Assembly (NCBI GenBank): GCA_018713145.1
Contig: DVFP01000025.1
Location: 1 to 64,000 of the forward strand
From: Candidatus Scybalocola faecavium
Lineage (GTDB): Bacteria > Bacillota > Clostridia > Lachnospirales > Lachnospiraceae
Length of the DNA stretch: 64,000 bases
Reading direction: 5' to 3'
A model generated the notes under the pieces. That model had not been told where the DNA came from, did no database searches, and saw only the letters and a program-made list of their open reading frames with translations. Below, piece by piece: positions 20,021 to 29,322 of the stretch. The number at the start of each line of letters is the position of its first letter. Positions within the stretch are counted from its first letter, which is position 1. The position numbers were made by a program, and so were the translations under genes.

Positions 20021-22933
20021 TTACATATCTTCCATTCTAAAAAAGCACAGGCAAACCTGCCCTTTTAAGGTGAATGTAAGCGTAAAGGGCTGCTCTGCAA
20101 TGGACTGGGGAATATCTACCGGAACCGGCACATGGGAATACACCGGTTTCCATGTGGCAATACACGCTTCCTGATCCTTTGCGCTCCGCTCGTCCATGGC
20201 CATTTGAGGGATTGGGGAATATTCTCTTGTATTACCCTGCCATGAACCAATCACCTGATCTCCTGCGGTAATCCCCACACTGCACTGGCCAGTACAGCAC
20301 ATATGAAGCATCATGACCGCTTTTCCCCCATTAGCTGTACAGTTTCCGTAAACTAAGGCGGCGGGCCGGGAAAAATCTTTCACCTGGGCCCCTGTGTAGC
20401 CAAAATGGCCTTCCGTTAAAACAATATTTTCATAATCATCATAATGATCTGCCGCAATAGTATTTGTCAGGGAACGGACGCCTGGTTCTTGGCCCGAAAT
20501 ATCCACCTTGGCCCAAACTTTTGGCTCCTTGCTGGACGGCCCGGCAAAAATCTCATACTGCCCGGTCTCTACCATAAGCGTGCTGCTGATCACATCATAA
20601 AAAGCAACCTCATCCTCTAAAACATCTATGGACACACTGCGGCTTTCCCCTGGTTTTACCTGTTTAAGCCGCTTAAATCCTGCAAGCTGGCACAAAGGCT
20701 TTTTCACCCGGGACAGAGGCGCTTTCACATACACCTGGGCCACCTCATCACTGGTCACACTGCCCTTATTGGTGACTGTAAAGGATACTGTAAACGTATG
20801 GGCATTTTTCCAATTTACACAAAGCTGCGAATAGTCAAAGGTGGTATATGTCAGGCCGTAGCCAAAAGGATAAACAACATCTCCAGTAAAATACCGGTAC
20901 GTGCGCTCATTTTTAATTATATCATAATCATCTATATCTGGAAGCTGGGCGTCATTTTTATACCAGGTCAGATTCAGCCGCCCTGCCGGCGGATTGATTC
21001 CTGCCAAAGTCTCCGCCATAGCCAGGCCCATATCCTGGGCTCCTGTGGCACTCCACAAAATCGCTTCCGCCTTCTCCTGGATAACGCTTTCCCCGTATGG
21101 ATAATTGGAAAACAAAGCAACAATCACATGATCGTTCACTTTAAATACTTCCTCTGCCAGCGCTTCCTGAGACCGGGGCAGCATGATCGTTGTCCGGTCA
21201 ACGGTTTCTTTGGCATTGATCATCGGATTGCAGCCCAAGGCCAGAATCACAGTTTTCTTTTCCCTTGCAAGATCCGCCGCGGCCTTTGCCCCGGAACGGA
21301 CCACATTAAGGCGAAACGGCGTGCCCTTTGATCCTTTTTGAGCCCACAAAGTTTGATCGCTCTTTACCTGTACAGGAACGCCAAAACGGTTGACCAAAAT
21401 CACCGTGCCGTCTTCTCTTGGCCGGATGCCAAAAATTTCCATTACAAACCAGTTCAGCATATGCTCTTTTTCCGCGGCAATCTGACCAAAATCCTGGCCG
21501 TTATCTCCCGGATAAAAACGGGTATTCATATACTTTCCAGTACGCTCGCACCGGAAAGTCAGGCTCCCTTCGCCCCAATCCTCCATAATAAATGTATCCG
21601 GTTCTTTTCCTATGTAAAGCGTACCGTCATCCTTCACTTCAATGCCAAAATCACCGCAGGTAAAAGTCACCCGATCCTGTCCGTCTGTCCATTGAGGCAT
21701 TTGGCCGGACACCTGGGCAATACCATCCTTTAATGTGGTTTTAAAAGGCGGCGTTCCCCCGTACCAGTCCGGATACCAGGCGTCAACCATTGGCCCGATC
21801 AGGGCGGCATCCTTTAGCTCGTCTTTAGACAGGGGCAGGGCGGAGCCGTTATTTTTAAGTAAAACAACCGCTTCACGGGAAACCTGATGGCAAATGTCCC
21901 TATGTTTTTCAGAGTCCAGATCCGCCTCAGTCACCTGGTCGTAAGGATTGGACGGCAGACGATCATAAATTCCCAGTTTCAGCCGGGTGCCAAACATATT
22001 TCTTAAAGCCCGGTCCACATCTTCTTCAGTGATAAGTCCCAGCGCCCAGGCTTCTTTTGCTGCTTTTTCTACCAAAACCGGATCATCCGACATAGCGTCC
22101 ACCCCGGCTTTTAAGGCAGCGGCCAGCGTTTCCGTATGGGTTCCGAAGTAATGGTGAAAGCCTGCCACAAAGCTGGTCGCGCCCCCATCGGATACTGCAT
22201 GTTTCAGTCCGTACTGATTTTTTAAAATATCTAAAACTTCGTGATTGAGCACGCCGGGAACACCGTTGATTTTATTATAGGCTGTCATTACGCCTTCGGC
22301 TTTTCCCTTTTGGATACATCTTCGGAAAGGCTCCAGATACAGCTCATACTTGTTTCTCGGGTCAATGGAGGAATTCTTCCACAAACGGCCATCTTCTGTG
22401 TTATTTCCGTAAAAATGCTTTAATGTGGCTGCAATTCGAAGATATTTGGGATGATCTCCCTGCATCCCCTGAATATAGGCAGAGGCCATTTCTCCTGTAA
22501 GGAAAGGGTCTTCCCCGTAGCCCTCCTCTGTGCGGCCCCACCGGGGATCCCGCTCTAAATCTACCGTAGGCGCCCAGCGGCTTAATCCCCGGTCCGGATG
22601 CCTATGATAAATGACTCTTGCCTCTGTTCCCGTCACTTCACCGGCCAGCCGTATTACCTCCGGATCCCATGTGGCGCTCATGCCAATGGGCTGGACAAAG
22701 GATGTAGTCGGCTCTGGAGCTCCCAGCTCATTTTGATCGTTTCTTGCCTCCACGCCGTGGGCCGCTTCTCCCCCTACAGACATGGCTGGAATATTCAGCC
22801 GTTCTAAATCCGGCATACGGGAGGACAAACAGCTTAATTTTTCTTCAATGGTCATTTCTGCCATGAGCCAGTCCAAACGTTTTTCAATCGGCAGGGACGA
22901 GTCCCAAAAAGGTGTATTTTTATCCCAATTCAT
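20021..22933 (-). CDS. Glycoside hydrolase family 3 enzyme with inserted beta domain
   Basis: A 970-residue GH3 protein without signal peptide, so intracellular. The TIM barrel (about 20-330) has DLERDPRWGRTEEGYGEDP, the KHF strand and the nucleophile Asp249 in AVSDGGA. The alpha/beta sandwich follows, interrupted at about 420-540 by an inserted domain of short beta strands (DDGTLYIG, FRCERTGKYMN, FRLNVVRSG) that resembles a fascin/trefoil-type lectin fold. An FnIII-like domain (about 690-800) and a further C-terminal beta domain complete it. Likely releases glucose or xylose from imported glycosides; specificity unknown. AGGAGG lies 8 bases from ATG 22933. It is last in the operon with the ABC importer. 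Confidence 0.9.
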   Translation of the reverse strand: MNWDKNTPFWDSSLPIEKRLDWLMAEMTIEEKLSCLSSRMPDLERLNIPAMSVGGEAAHGVEARNDQNELGAPEPTTSFVQPIGMSATWDPEVIRLAGEVTGTEARVIYHRHPDRGLSRWAPTVDLERDPRWGRTEEGYGEDPFLTGEMASAYIQGMQGDHPKYLRIAATLKHFYGNNTEDGRLWKNSSIDPRNKYELYLEPFRRCIQKGKAEGVMTAYNKINGVPGVLNHEVLDILKNQYGLKHAVSDGGATSFVAGFHHYFGTHTETLAAALKAGVDAMSDDPVLVEKAAKEAWALGLITEEDVDRALRNMFGTRLKLGIYDRLPSNPYDQVTEADLDSEKHRDICHQVSREAVVLLKNNGSALPLSKDELKDAALIGPMVDAWYPDWYGGTPPFKTTLKDGIAQVSGQMPQWTDGQDRVTFTCGDFGIEVKDDGTLYIGKEPDTFIMEDWGEGSLTFRCERTGKYMNTRFYPGDNGQDFGQIAAEKEHMLNWFVMEIFGIRPREDGTVILVNRFGVPVQVKSDQTLWAQKGSKGTPFRLNVVRSGAKAAADLAREKKTVILALGCNPMINAKETVDRTTIMLPRSQEALAEEVFKVNDHVIVALFSNYPYGESVIQEKAEAILWSATGAQDMGLAMAETLAGINPPAGRLNLTWYKNDAQLPDIDDYDIIKNERTYRYFTGDVVYPFGYGLTYTTFDYSQLCVNWKNAHTFTVSFTVTNKGSVTSDEVAQVYVKAPLSRVKKPLCQLAGFKRLKQVKPGESRSVSIDVLEDEVAFYDVISSTLMVETGQYEIFAGPSSKEPKVWAKVDISGQEPGVRSLTNTIAADHYDDYENIVLTEGHFGYTGAQVKDFSRPAALVYGNCTANGGKAVMMLHMCCTGQCSVGITAGDQVIGSWQGNTREYSPIPQMAMDERSAKDQEACIATWKPVYSHVPVPVDIPQSIAEQPFTLTFTLKGQVCLCFFRMEDM

Positions 22934-22956
22934 CAATATCTCCTCCTGTTTTTACA

Positions 22957-23005
22957 GAGGGCCATCTGCGGCGCAGCATCCATGGCTGCCTTGCAGATGG
23001 CCCTC
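22957..23005 (-). other. Intercistronic hairpin between solute-binding protein and GH3
   Basis: A perfect 13-bp stem (GAGGGCCATCTGC with its complement) encloses a smaller GGCAGC/GCTGC hairpin. No T run follows on the minus strand, so it is more likely to protect the upstream binding-protein mRNA from 3' decay, giving more binding protein than glycosidase, than to terminate. Confidence 0.6.
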
Positions 23006-23048
23006 GTTTTTGCCTTATATAGGCAATGCTATTTTACTGTTTACTGTC

Positions 23049-24767
23049 TTACTCCTGAGGCAGTTTTGTTGCTAAAAATTCTGTCATTAACTGATTCGCC
23101 TCTTCAAGGCCGTTGTCTTCAAGCTCTGCCACAAGCGCATCCCAGTTTGCATCGAAATTTTCCTGGCCGCCGGTGACGCACTTAACAAGGCCTGGCCATG
23201 AAATTTCATTTAAAACATTAACAATATTGGTAATCTCCTGAGGTGTAGGATAAGCCCATAACGGTGCATATTCCGGCACTTCAAATTCATCGGCCTGAGG
23301 GAAAATATCGCTGACAAGTTCTGTTCCCCATGCTTCGCAGGCAGCTTTTTCAGCCGGGTTGTACTCAGCGATCACGGATTCTTTTGTATTCGGCGTATAT
23401 GGGTTGCCATTTTCATCTACAGCACCATCCCCATAACATGGGAATCCGGCATAGTTGCCAATACCTGTATTTTTCGCATAATCCGGGTCTGTCTTAGAAG
23501 CGGTGATTTCCTCTTCTGTACGGTATCTCTGGCCATTTTCATCAATAAAATAGTTTACACCCTCAACGCCCCATTTGTAAAGGACAGCCCCTTCATCGGA
23601 GCACAGGAAGTCCAGGAACTTAATGGCTCTGACCGGATCTTCGCAGCTCTTGGAAATACCAATGCCATAGCCAACCTGAAGGCCCTGATCCATTAAGGCC
23701 GGAGATTTCTGATCCTCACGTAAAGTTACAGGCACCTGGCAGAAAGTCTGGTCGTACTTTCCTTCCGCTTCAAGGACAACCTCTGCCTGGGCGAAGTGCC
23801 ACATCGGGTCTAAAACGCCGACAACCTGGCCGCCGGCAAGCTTGGCAATATAGTCATCATCGGTCTGTGTGGCAAAGTTCGGGTCAAGAATTCCTTCATC
23901 ATACATACGGCTCAGCCATTTAAAATATTCTTTCTCGTTCTCACTTGTATGTTTGTAAATCACATTATAATCTTCATCAACAACCCATGAGCCGTTGTCC
24001 GGCTGTGCATCGCCGATCATACCGGCCGGATTGCTTAAAGTAATCAGCCAGTGCCAGTCTGAAGCGCTTAAGGAAATACCATACATTTCCAGTCCGTCTT
24101 CTGTGGTTGGATGGGCTTCAAGATACGCCTTGATCATGGCCTCATACTCTTCCAGTGTTTCCGGGTAATCATAATTATTTTCCTCTAAAGCAGCGTACTG
24201 GATAGCACATGTCCATGTTCCGGGAGCATAAACTTCCCCGTTTACGCCAGCATAAGATAACTGATATATGCCGTCATCGTCAGAACTCCAGCTCAGCTTT
24301 TCAAACTCATCCCCATACATTTTTTTAATATTGGGGCCGTATTCCTCGATCAGATCCCGCATATCGATAAATGCGCCGGCATCATATAAACTGCCTGCAC
24401 TGCCTTTAGAATAAATCAGATCCGGGTAATCGTCATTGGCAATCATTAATGCCACATCCTGGCTTGGGTCACCGGTGGATGATACAGGGTATGTGATTTC
24501 CAGGCTGACGCCGGTGGCTTCTGTAATAGCCTCAGCTACCGGGTTATCCCAACTGTCGTTGCGCATATCTGCGCTGTAAAATGTAAATGTTATAGGGGAC
24601 TTATCATCTTCTGCAGATGCATCTTCGCCGCTTGCAGACGCGCTGTCCCCTGACCCATTGGCATCCGTGTTTCCTTCTTTATTTTCTCCGCCCCCGCTGC
24701 ATCCGGCAACTGTCGTTACGGCTAATGTTAATGCCGCTAAAAGCGCGGCTAATCTGCGCATTTTCAT
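23049..24767 (-). CDS. Sugar ABC transporter solute-binding lipoprotein
   Basis: A 572-residue family-1 extracellular binding protein of the LplA type, anchored by a lipobox (TVAGC, Cys23) after a KMRR signal peptide. An acidic Gly/Ser/Asp linker precedes the two-lobed domain, with ITFTFYSADMRNDSWDNP as first strand and ATGVSLEITYP after it. It should capture oligosaccharides and hand them to the two permeases encoded just upstream. AAAGGAG lies 8 bases before the ATG. No ATP-binding subunit is encoded nearby, as is usual when a shared MsmK-type ATPase is used. Confidence 0.93.
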   Translation of the reverse strand: MKMRRLAALLAALTLAVTTVAGCSGGGENKEGNTDANGSGDSASASGEDASAEDDKSPITFTFYSADMRNDSWDNPVAEAITEATGVSLEITYPVSSTGDPSQDVALMIANDDYPDLIYSKGSAGSLYDAGAFIDMRDLIEEYGPNIKKMYGDEFEKLSWSSDDDGIYQLSYAGVNGEVYAPGTWTCAIQYAALEENNYDYPETLEEYEAMIKAYLEAHPTTEDGLEMYGISLSASDWHWLITLSNPAGMIGDAQPDNGSWVVDEDYNVIYKHTSENEKEYFKWLSRMYDEGILDPNFATQTDDDYIAKLAGGQVVGVLDPMWHFAQAEVVLEAEGKYDQTFCQVPVTLREDQKSPALMDQGLQVGYGIGISKSCEDPVRAIKFLDFLCSDEGAVLYKWGVEGVNYFIDENGQRYRTEEEITASKTDPDYAKNTGIGNYAGFPCYGDGAVDENGNPYTPNTKESVIAEYNPAEKAACEAWGTELVSDIFPQADEFEVPEYAPLWAYPTPQEITNIVNVLNEISWPGLVKCVTGGQENFDANWDALVAELEDNGLEEANQLMTEFLATKLPQE

Positions 24768-24884
24768 ATCTTCTTCTCCTTTCCATATCCATGCCGTGTC
24801 TTTTCACGGCAGCAAGGTATACCGCATCATTTTTTGCATACCAGATTTTTATTTCATAGAACCGGCCAGACAATCTGCACCTCC

Positions 24885-25751
24885 TTAATCTTTCACCGAT
24901 CCTAATGTCATACCACCAACAAAATATTTCTGGACAAATGGATAAACAACAATAATCGGAATTACTGCCACAACAGTCACCGCCATACGAATGGCCATAG
25001 GTGTTACCGCGTTGCTTGTCGTATTTGCAGTGTGGCTATCCAGCTGCATGGTCGCCTGCTGCATAATTTCATACAATTTATACTGTAATGTAGGCAGTTC
25101 CTTGGCATATAAATATGTATCCATAAAAGAGTTCCACTGCCCTACAGCATAGAACAGGGCAACGGTAGCAATTACCGGCGTACACAAAGGCATAATGACT
25201 TTGTACCAGATCTGGAAATCATTCGCCCCATCCAGTTGGGCTGCTTCCTGGAGCGCTCCAGGCAATCCGTCAATATAGGAGCGGACAAGAATGACATTGT
25301 ATACCCAGACAAGTCCTGGAAGGATGTACACAAGAAAGTTATTGCCGATTTTTAATGTGCGGACAATTAACAAATATTCTGGAATCAGACCGCCGCTGAC
25401 ATACATGGTAATAACAAAAATCAGCGTAAATCCTTTTCTGAAAATAAAATCTCTGCGGCTTAAAGTGTAAGCCAGCATGGATGTACAAACTACGCTCACT
25501 AAAGTACCTACCACTGTTCTTGCAATAGAGACAAAGAACGGGAAGAAGATTTCACCTTCTTCAAAAACGTACTTATAGTTTGCCAATGTAAAAATTCTTG
25601 GAATGATAATATTTACATTCTTTAAAGTATCGGTTGCATCGTTCAGGGAAATGGCCAGCACATTTAAAAACGGATACAGCGTTACGATTAATATAACGAC
25701 GAAAAAAAGAATGAGAAAGTAATCAAACCATGTCCTTTTTTTATGACCCAT
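24885..25751 (-). CDS. Sugar ABC transporter permease, LplC/YtcP type
   Basis: A 288-residue inner-membrane permease with about six membrane helices and the EAA loop LPGALQEAAQLDGANDFQIW, which docks the ATPase. It ends FVGGMTLGSVKD, typical of the LplC branch. AAGGGGG precedes the ATG. It lies 13 bp after the LplB-type permease stop and 117 bp before the binding protein. Confidence 0.93.
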   Translation of the reverse strand: MGHKKRTWFDYFLILFFVVILIVTLYPFLNVLAISLNDATDTLKNVNIIIPRIFTLANYKYVFEEGEIFFPFFVSIARTVVGTLVSVVCTSMLAYTLSRRDFIFRKGFTLIFVITMYVSGGLIPEYLLIVRTLKIGNNFLVYILPGLVWVYNVILVRSYIDGLPGALQEAAQLDGANDFQIWYKVIMPLCTPVIATVALFYAVGQWNSFMDTYLYAKELPTLQYKLYEIMQQATMQLDSHTANTTSNAVTPMAIRMAVTVVAVIPIIVVYPFVQKYFVGGMTLGSVKD

Positions 25752-25764
25752 ATTCCGTTCCCCC

Positions 25765-26700
25765 TTAAATCAGTTTATCTTCGCCGAACAATCCGGCAAT
25801 CTTATTGGCAATTAACAACAGTGTGACACTGACAACGGACTGGAAAAGACCAATAGCTGTACCTAAACCATAGTCGCTGTTCATAATACCGCGGGTATAT
25901 GAAAACCAGGTAAGAACCATAGTGTGATCCTGAACAAGGGCGTTGCTTAAAAGCATCTGGCGCTCCATACCTACATTCAGGGCGCCGCCGATTCCCATGA
26001 TCAAAAGGACAATAATGGTAGGCCGGATCCCAGGCAATGTAATATGCCAAATTCTCTGAAAACGGTTTGCGCCGTCAATTTCTGCCGCTTCATATAAGCC
26101 CGGGTCAATGCCGGCCATAGCTGACAAATAAATAATGGCGTTCCATCCCATTTCCTTCCAGCAGTCAATCAAAACGATCACAATCCAGATCAGCGGAGAG
26201 TTTGTACTCATTAAGTGAAGATTCGTGCCAACTAAAGTATCAATCACACCGCCGTCATTGAAAATATTTTTTGCAATACTGGCAATGATAACCCAGGATA
26301 CAAAGTGAGGCAGATAAGAAATCGTTTGCGTCAGTTTTTTAAACCGGCGAAAAGTCAATTCATTCAGTAATACTGCAAATAAGATGGCAACAATGGTTCC
26401 CACGGCAATTTGCAAAATACTAATGCCGATCGTATTGATGACAGTCTGTTGAAATAAGCGATCCTCAAAAGCTTTCGTAAAATTTTCAAATCCGACAAAA
26501 GCTCTTTCCCAAATAGGCACTGAGAAGGTGGCCGGCTTTACATCCTGGAAGGCCATCGTCCACCCCCATAAAGGAACATACTTAAAAAGGATGATCCAGG
26601 CTACAAAAGGCAGTGACATCAGCAGCAAATATTTTTGTTTCCACAGTAATGCCAGAGAAAGCTTTTGCTTCGGGCCGCTTGATTTTTTCTTTTTCCCCAT
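25765..26700 (-). CDS. Sugar ABC transporter permease, LplB/YteP type
   Basis: A 311-residue permease: basic N-terminus (GKKKKSSG), about six membrane helices, the FKYVPLWGWTMAFQD first loop and the EAA loop LYEAAEIDGANRFQRIW. Start 26700 has AAGGAGG 9 bases upstream; the longer frame to 26766 lacks such a site. First gene of the importer operon, downstream of an AraC regulator and its terminator. Confidence 0.93.
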   Translation of the reverse strand: MGKKKKSSGPKQKLSLALLWKQKYLLLMSLPFVAWIILFKYVPLWGWTMAFQDVKPATFSVPIWERAFVGFENFTKAFEDRLFQQTVINTIGISILQIAVGTIVAILFAVLLNELTFRRFKKLTQTISYLPHFVSWVIIASIAKNIFNDGGVIDTLVGTNLHLMSTNSPLIWIVIVLIDCWKEMGWNAIIYLSAMAGIDPGLYEAAEIDGANRFQRIWHITLPGIRPTIIVLLIMGIGGALNVGMERQMLLSNALVQDHTMVLTWFSYTRGIMNSDYGLGTAIGLFQSVVSVTLLLIANKIAGLFGEDKLI

Positions 26701-26929
26701 GAAACAATTCCTCCTTGTTATGAACGCCTGTTGGCCGCTCATTTGTTGATGGGAAAATGATAGCACATTTATTTTGTCTATAATATCCAGTTCGCCATCT
26801 TCCGATTACCATTTTGTTATGTCTAATTTATATATATTTATATTGTTTTTGGAAATTTTATTGTATTAAATGAATAGCACAGAATTATCATAATAGAATA
26901 TTATTAATATTTTGAGATGATTTTTAACA

Positions 26930-26954
26930 AAAAGGGCCGGAAAACACCGGCCCC
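26930..26954 (-). terminator. Terminator after the AraC gene
   Basis: Stem GGGCCGG/CCGGCCC with a 6-base loop followed, on the minus strand, by TTTTTGTT. It separates araC-type gene and importer operon. Confidence 0.75.
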
Positions 26955-26992
26955 TATCCATAGAAAAAAACGCTGCAGCGCAAGAGAAAGAT

Positions 26993-27841
26993 TTACGATA
27001 TATTTTTGCGATATGCCCCTGGCGTCTTTTCGTAATATTTTTTGAAAGTTTCAATAAAGCGGCGCTCATCGCTAAATCCTGCATCCTGGGCGATCTGGCT
27101 GATGGAGCGCTTTGTTTCTTTAAGCATCTGCTCCGCATGTAAAAGGCGGATTTCCGTTAAATAAGTTTTAAAAGTTTTTCCTGTATACTTTTTAAAAAAT
27201 GAAGAAAAATAGCCCCTGGAAAAATAAAATTCCTGGGCAAGGGCTTCCTGGGTTAAAGGATTCTGGTAATGCTCATGAATATAATCCAGTATTTTCCGGA
27301 TCCGTTCACTATTTCTTTGTTCCTCAGGATAAAATTCCTCCACACTGTACATACAATTTTCACATAAAATCGATAAAATACTGCACATTAAGCCTACAAG
27401 GCGGACATTTACCTGGGCTTCCGGCCGATCTGCCTGGGAAACTCTGGAGATTTCCTTCATAAATTCTGCGATTTTTTTCTGATCCTCCCATGTCTCCAGA
27501 CGCCAGTACATCTGGTCAATATTGGGAATAAGTCTTTTTAAAAATTCGTAGCTGATGATCATAGTAATGCCTGTAGTCGCATTATCCCCCCCCTTGAGTG
27601 AAGGAATGGCGCTATGAACCTCACCGCTGTTGATCAGGCACACGCCCCCTGGCTTTAATATTTCATGGCGTCCATCAATATAAAAATCAATCCATCCCTC
27701 TCCCCCATCCAGAAAATTCAGTTCAATATCCTGATGCCAATGGCTGGCAATAGGATGACTTGAATGATCTGTGTGATGGAAAATCCATATCGGACTGCTC
27801 TTTTTAAATTTTACAACTTCACAAAGTATATTTGCATCCAT
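26993..27841 (-). CDS. AraC-family regulator with cupin domain
   Basis: A 282-residue regulator. Residues about 20-120 form a cupin (SHWHQDIELNFLDGGEGWI, a sugar-sensing barrel) and the last 100 residues two helix-turn-helix units (QEALAQEFYFSRGYFSSFFKKYTGK, SISQIAQDAGFSDERRFIETFKKYYEKTP). GGAGG lies 7 bases before ATG 27841. Its place immediately upstream of the ABC importer and GH3 genes suggests it activates them on a plant- or host-derived glycoside. It diverges from an MBL-fold hydrolase gene. Confidence 0.92.
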   Translation of the reverse strand: MDANILCEVVKFKKSSPIWIFHHTDHSSHPIASHWHQDIELNFLDGGEGWIDFYIDGRHEILKPGGVCLINSGEVHSAIPSLKGGDNATTGITMIISYEFLKRLIPNIDQMYWRLETWEDQKKIAEFMKEISRVSQADRPEAQVNVRLVGLMCSILSILCENCMYSVEEFYPEEQRNSERIRKILDYIHEHYQNPLTQEALAQEFYFSRGYFSSFFKKYTGKTFKTYLTEIRLLHAEQMLKETKRSISQIAQDAGFSDERRFIETFKKYYEKTPGAYRKNIS

Positions 27842-28019
27842 TGCGATTCCTCCATTCTTTAGAATAGTATATACCAATTTTACTTTTTTGTAAAATATGA
27901 CTTTTTTTGGCATACAAAATGACAAATCAACTATAGAAAACAGCCAATTGGACTATTTTTTTACCCATATGGCTCCTATAATAAAATTATCCATATTGTT
28001 TTTGGGAGGAGGAATCATT

Positions 28020-28868
28020 TTGGCACGTTTAAAAAGTTTTCAGGTAAGCGAAATTGCCAAAGACACGTTTGTTATTAATGAGGCCGGCATGTCCGCCATG
28101 TATTTTCTGCGGGGAACACAACGAGGACTTTTAATTGACACCGGGGTTGGACTGACTGACTTAAAGTCTGTAATCTCCAGAATTACCGACTTACCCTATG
28201 ATGTGGTCCTGACCCACGGCCATCAGGATCATATTGGAGGCGCGGCGCAATTTGATAAAATATACATCCATCCGGCAGACGCCCCTGTGCTCCGCCATAT
28301 TCCTTACGATCAGATTGCAGACTACATTGAGCAGCTAGGCCAGATGGGGGCTTATGATGTTTATGACTGTTCTCCCGCGGATCTGCACTCCAGTGAAAAA
28401 GTTCCTGAGATTCTCGACCTGAAAGAAGGGATGATTTTCCATCTTGGGGAGCGGGATATTGAAGTCCTTGAAACGCCGGGTCATACCAGGGGCGGCTGCT
28501 CTTTCCTGGACCGGAAAGAACGCATCCTTTTTTCCGGCGATGCCTGCAACGGTTTTCTTATGTGCCTGGATTGCAGCATTAACACACTTTTAGGGGCTTT
28601 GGACAAGATCAAATCCTATGAACCGGAATTTGACCGGAACTTTAACGGCCATGTAGGGTATGCAGGCATGCCTTTTGTCATGTCCATGCCAAATCGTATT
28701 TTAGATGACTGTATTCATATTTGCGAAACTATTTTAGACGGAACCGCCCAGGTGCGCAAAGAAAAGGTCATTCTTGGCCGGGAAAATTATGCTGTATTCT
28801 ACGGCATGGCGCGGATCGCCTTTGACCCCCAGCGGCGGATCGACCCGGGAGAAACACCGGTGCGTTAG
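28020..28868 (+). CDS. MBL-fold metallo-hydrolase
   Basis: A 282-residue metallo-beta-lactamase-fold protein, glyoxalase-II-like. Metal ligands: THGHQDH near residue 62, a third His in ETPGHTRGG, the bridging Asp in FSGDACNG, and a final His in FNGHVG. TTG 28020 is chosen because AGGAGG sits 7 bases upstream and the protein then starts ARLKSFQVSEIAKDTFVINE as in relatives; earlier ATGs lack a site. It shares a divergent control region with the AraC gene, so it may act on the same imported compound, but the substrate is unknown. Confidence 0.88.
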   Translation: MARLKSFQVSEIAKDTFVINEAGMSAMYFLRGTQRGLLIDTGVGLTDLKSVISRITDLPYDVVLTHGHQDHIGGAAQFDKIYIHPADAPVLRHIPYDQIADYIEQLGQMGAYDVYDCSPADLHSSEKVPEILDLKEGMIFHLGERDIEVLETPGHTRGGCSFLDRKERILFSGDACNGFLMCLDCSINTLLGALDKIKSYEPEFDRNFNGHVGYAGMPFVMSMPNRILDDCIHICETILDGTAQVRKEKVILGRENYAVFYGMARIAFDPQRRIDPGETPVR

Positions 28869-28912
28869 AGAAATGTTTAAATTAAAGGCGAGTATAAATA
28901 AAACGGCTGACT

Positions 28913-28965
28913 AAAAGCTTAAGGGAGAAACTTCTGCCGAAATCTCTCCCTTAAGCTTTTTATTG
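28913..28965 (+). terminator. Intrinsic terminator
   Basis: Perfect 16-bp arms AAAAGCTTAAGGGAGA and TCTCCCTTAAGCTTTT with a 16-base loop and a T-rich end, 45 bp past the MBL gene stop. Confidence 0.85.
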
Positions 28966-29322
28966 TTAAAATAGGACAAACAATTATGAATCAACCGAGG
29001 ATGTTTTGCCTGCTTTCAATTGACGTCCATACTGGAAGCAGCCTTATCCTTTGGCTTAAAAACCGTATTTCCCGGATCCGGTAAGCTGCACCTTCCCTGA
29101 TCCCGTCGGTTCGCCCTGGTGAAAATTTATGAACAAGGCTTAGGTTTTAAATCCGATGGCAAAAAGCCCTGGAGGAGTCGGATGAAACCCGCACCACTAT
29201 TCCTAAAATCACCCTATGGCGGCCGCCTTTTAAGCCTTAGAACACGTTCTTTTCCGCATAAGATTCAATCTTTCAGGCAATCATCAGCCTAAAAAGCTCT
29301 CTCCCCTGTCTTGTCTGCTATT
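28966..29322. other. Gene-poor 357-bp stretch
   Basis: No gene is recognised. One frame on the plus strand is open for nearly 60 codons (ends SFRQSSA at about 29292) and reads like a basic peptide, but it lacks a ribosome site and any family resemblance. Base composition is slightly richer in GC than the flanking leaders. It may be a decayed gene or the 3' region of the nucleoside hydrolase mRNA. Confidence 0.4.

Noticed and set aside
24617-24888. Frames opposite the solute-binding protein signal peptide
   Set aside because: Antisense to a clear lipoprotein start; no independent support.
29120-29295. Open frame reading as a basic peptide of nearly 60 codons
   Set aside because: No ribosome site, no recognisable family and probable chance opening.
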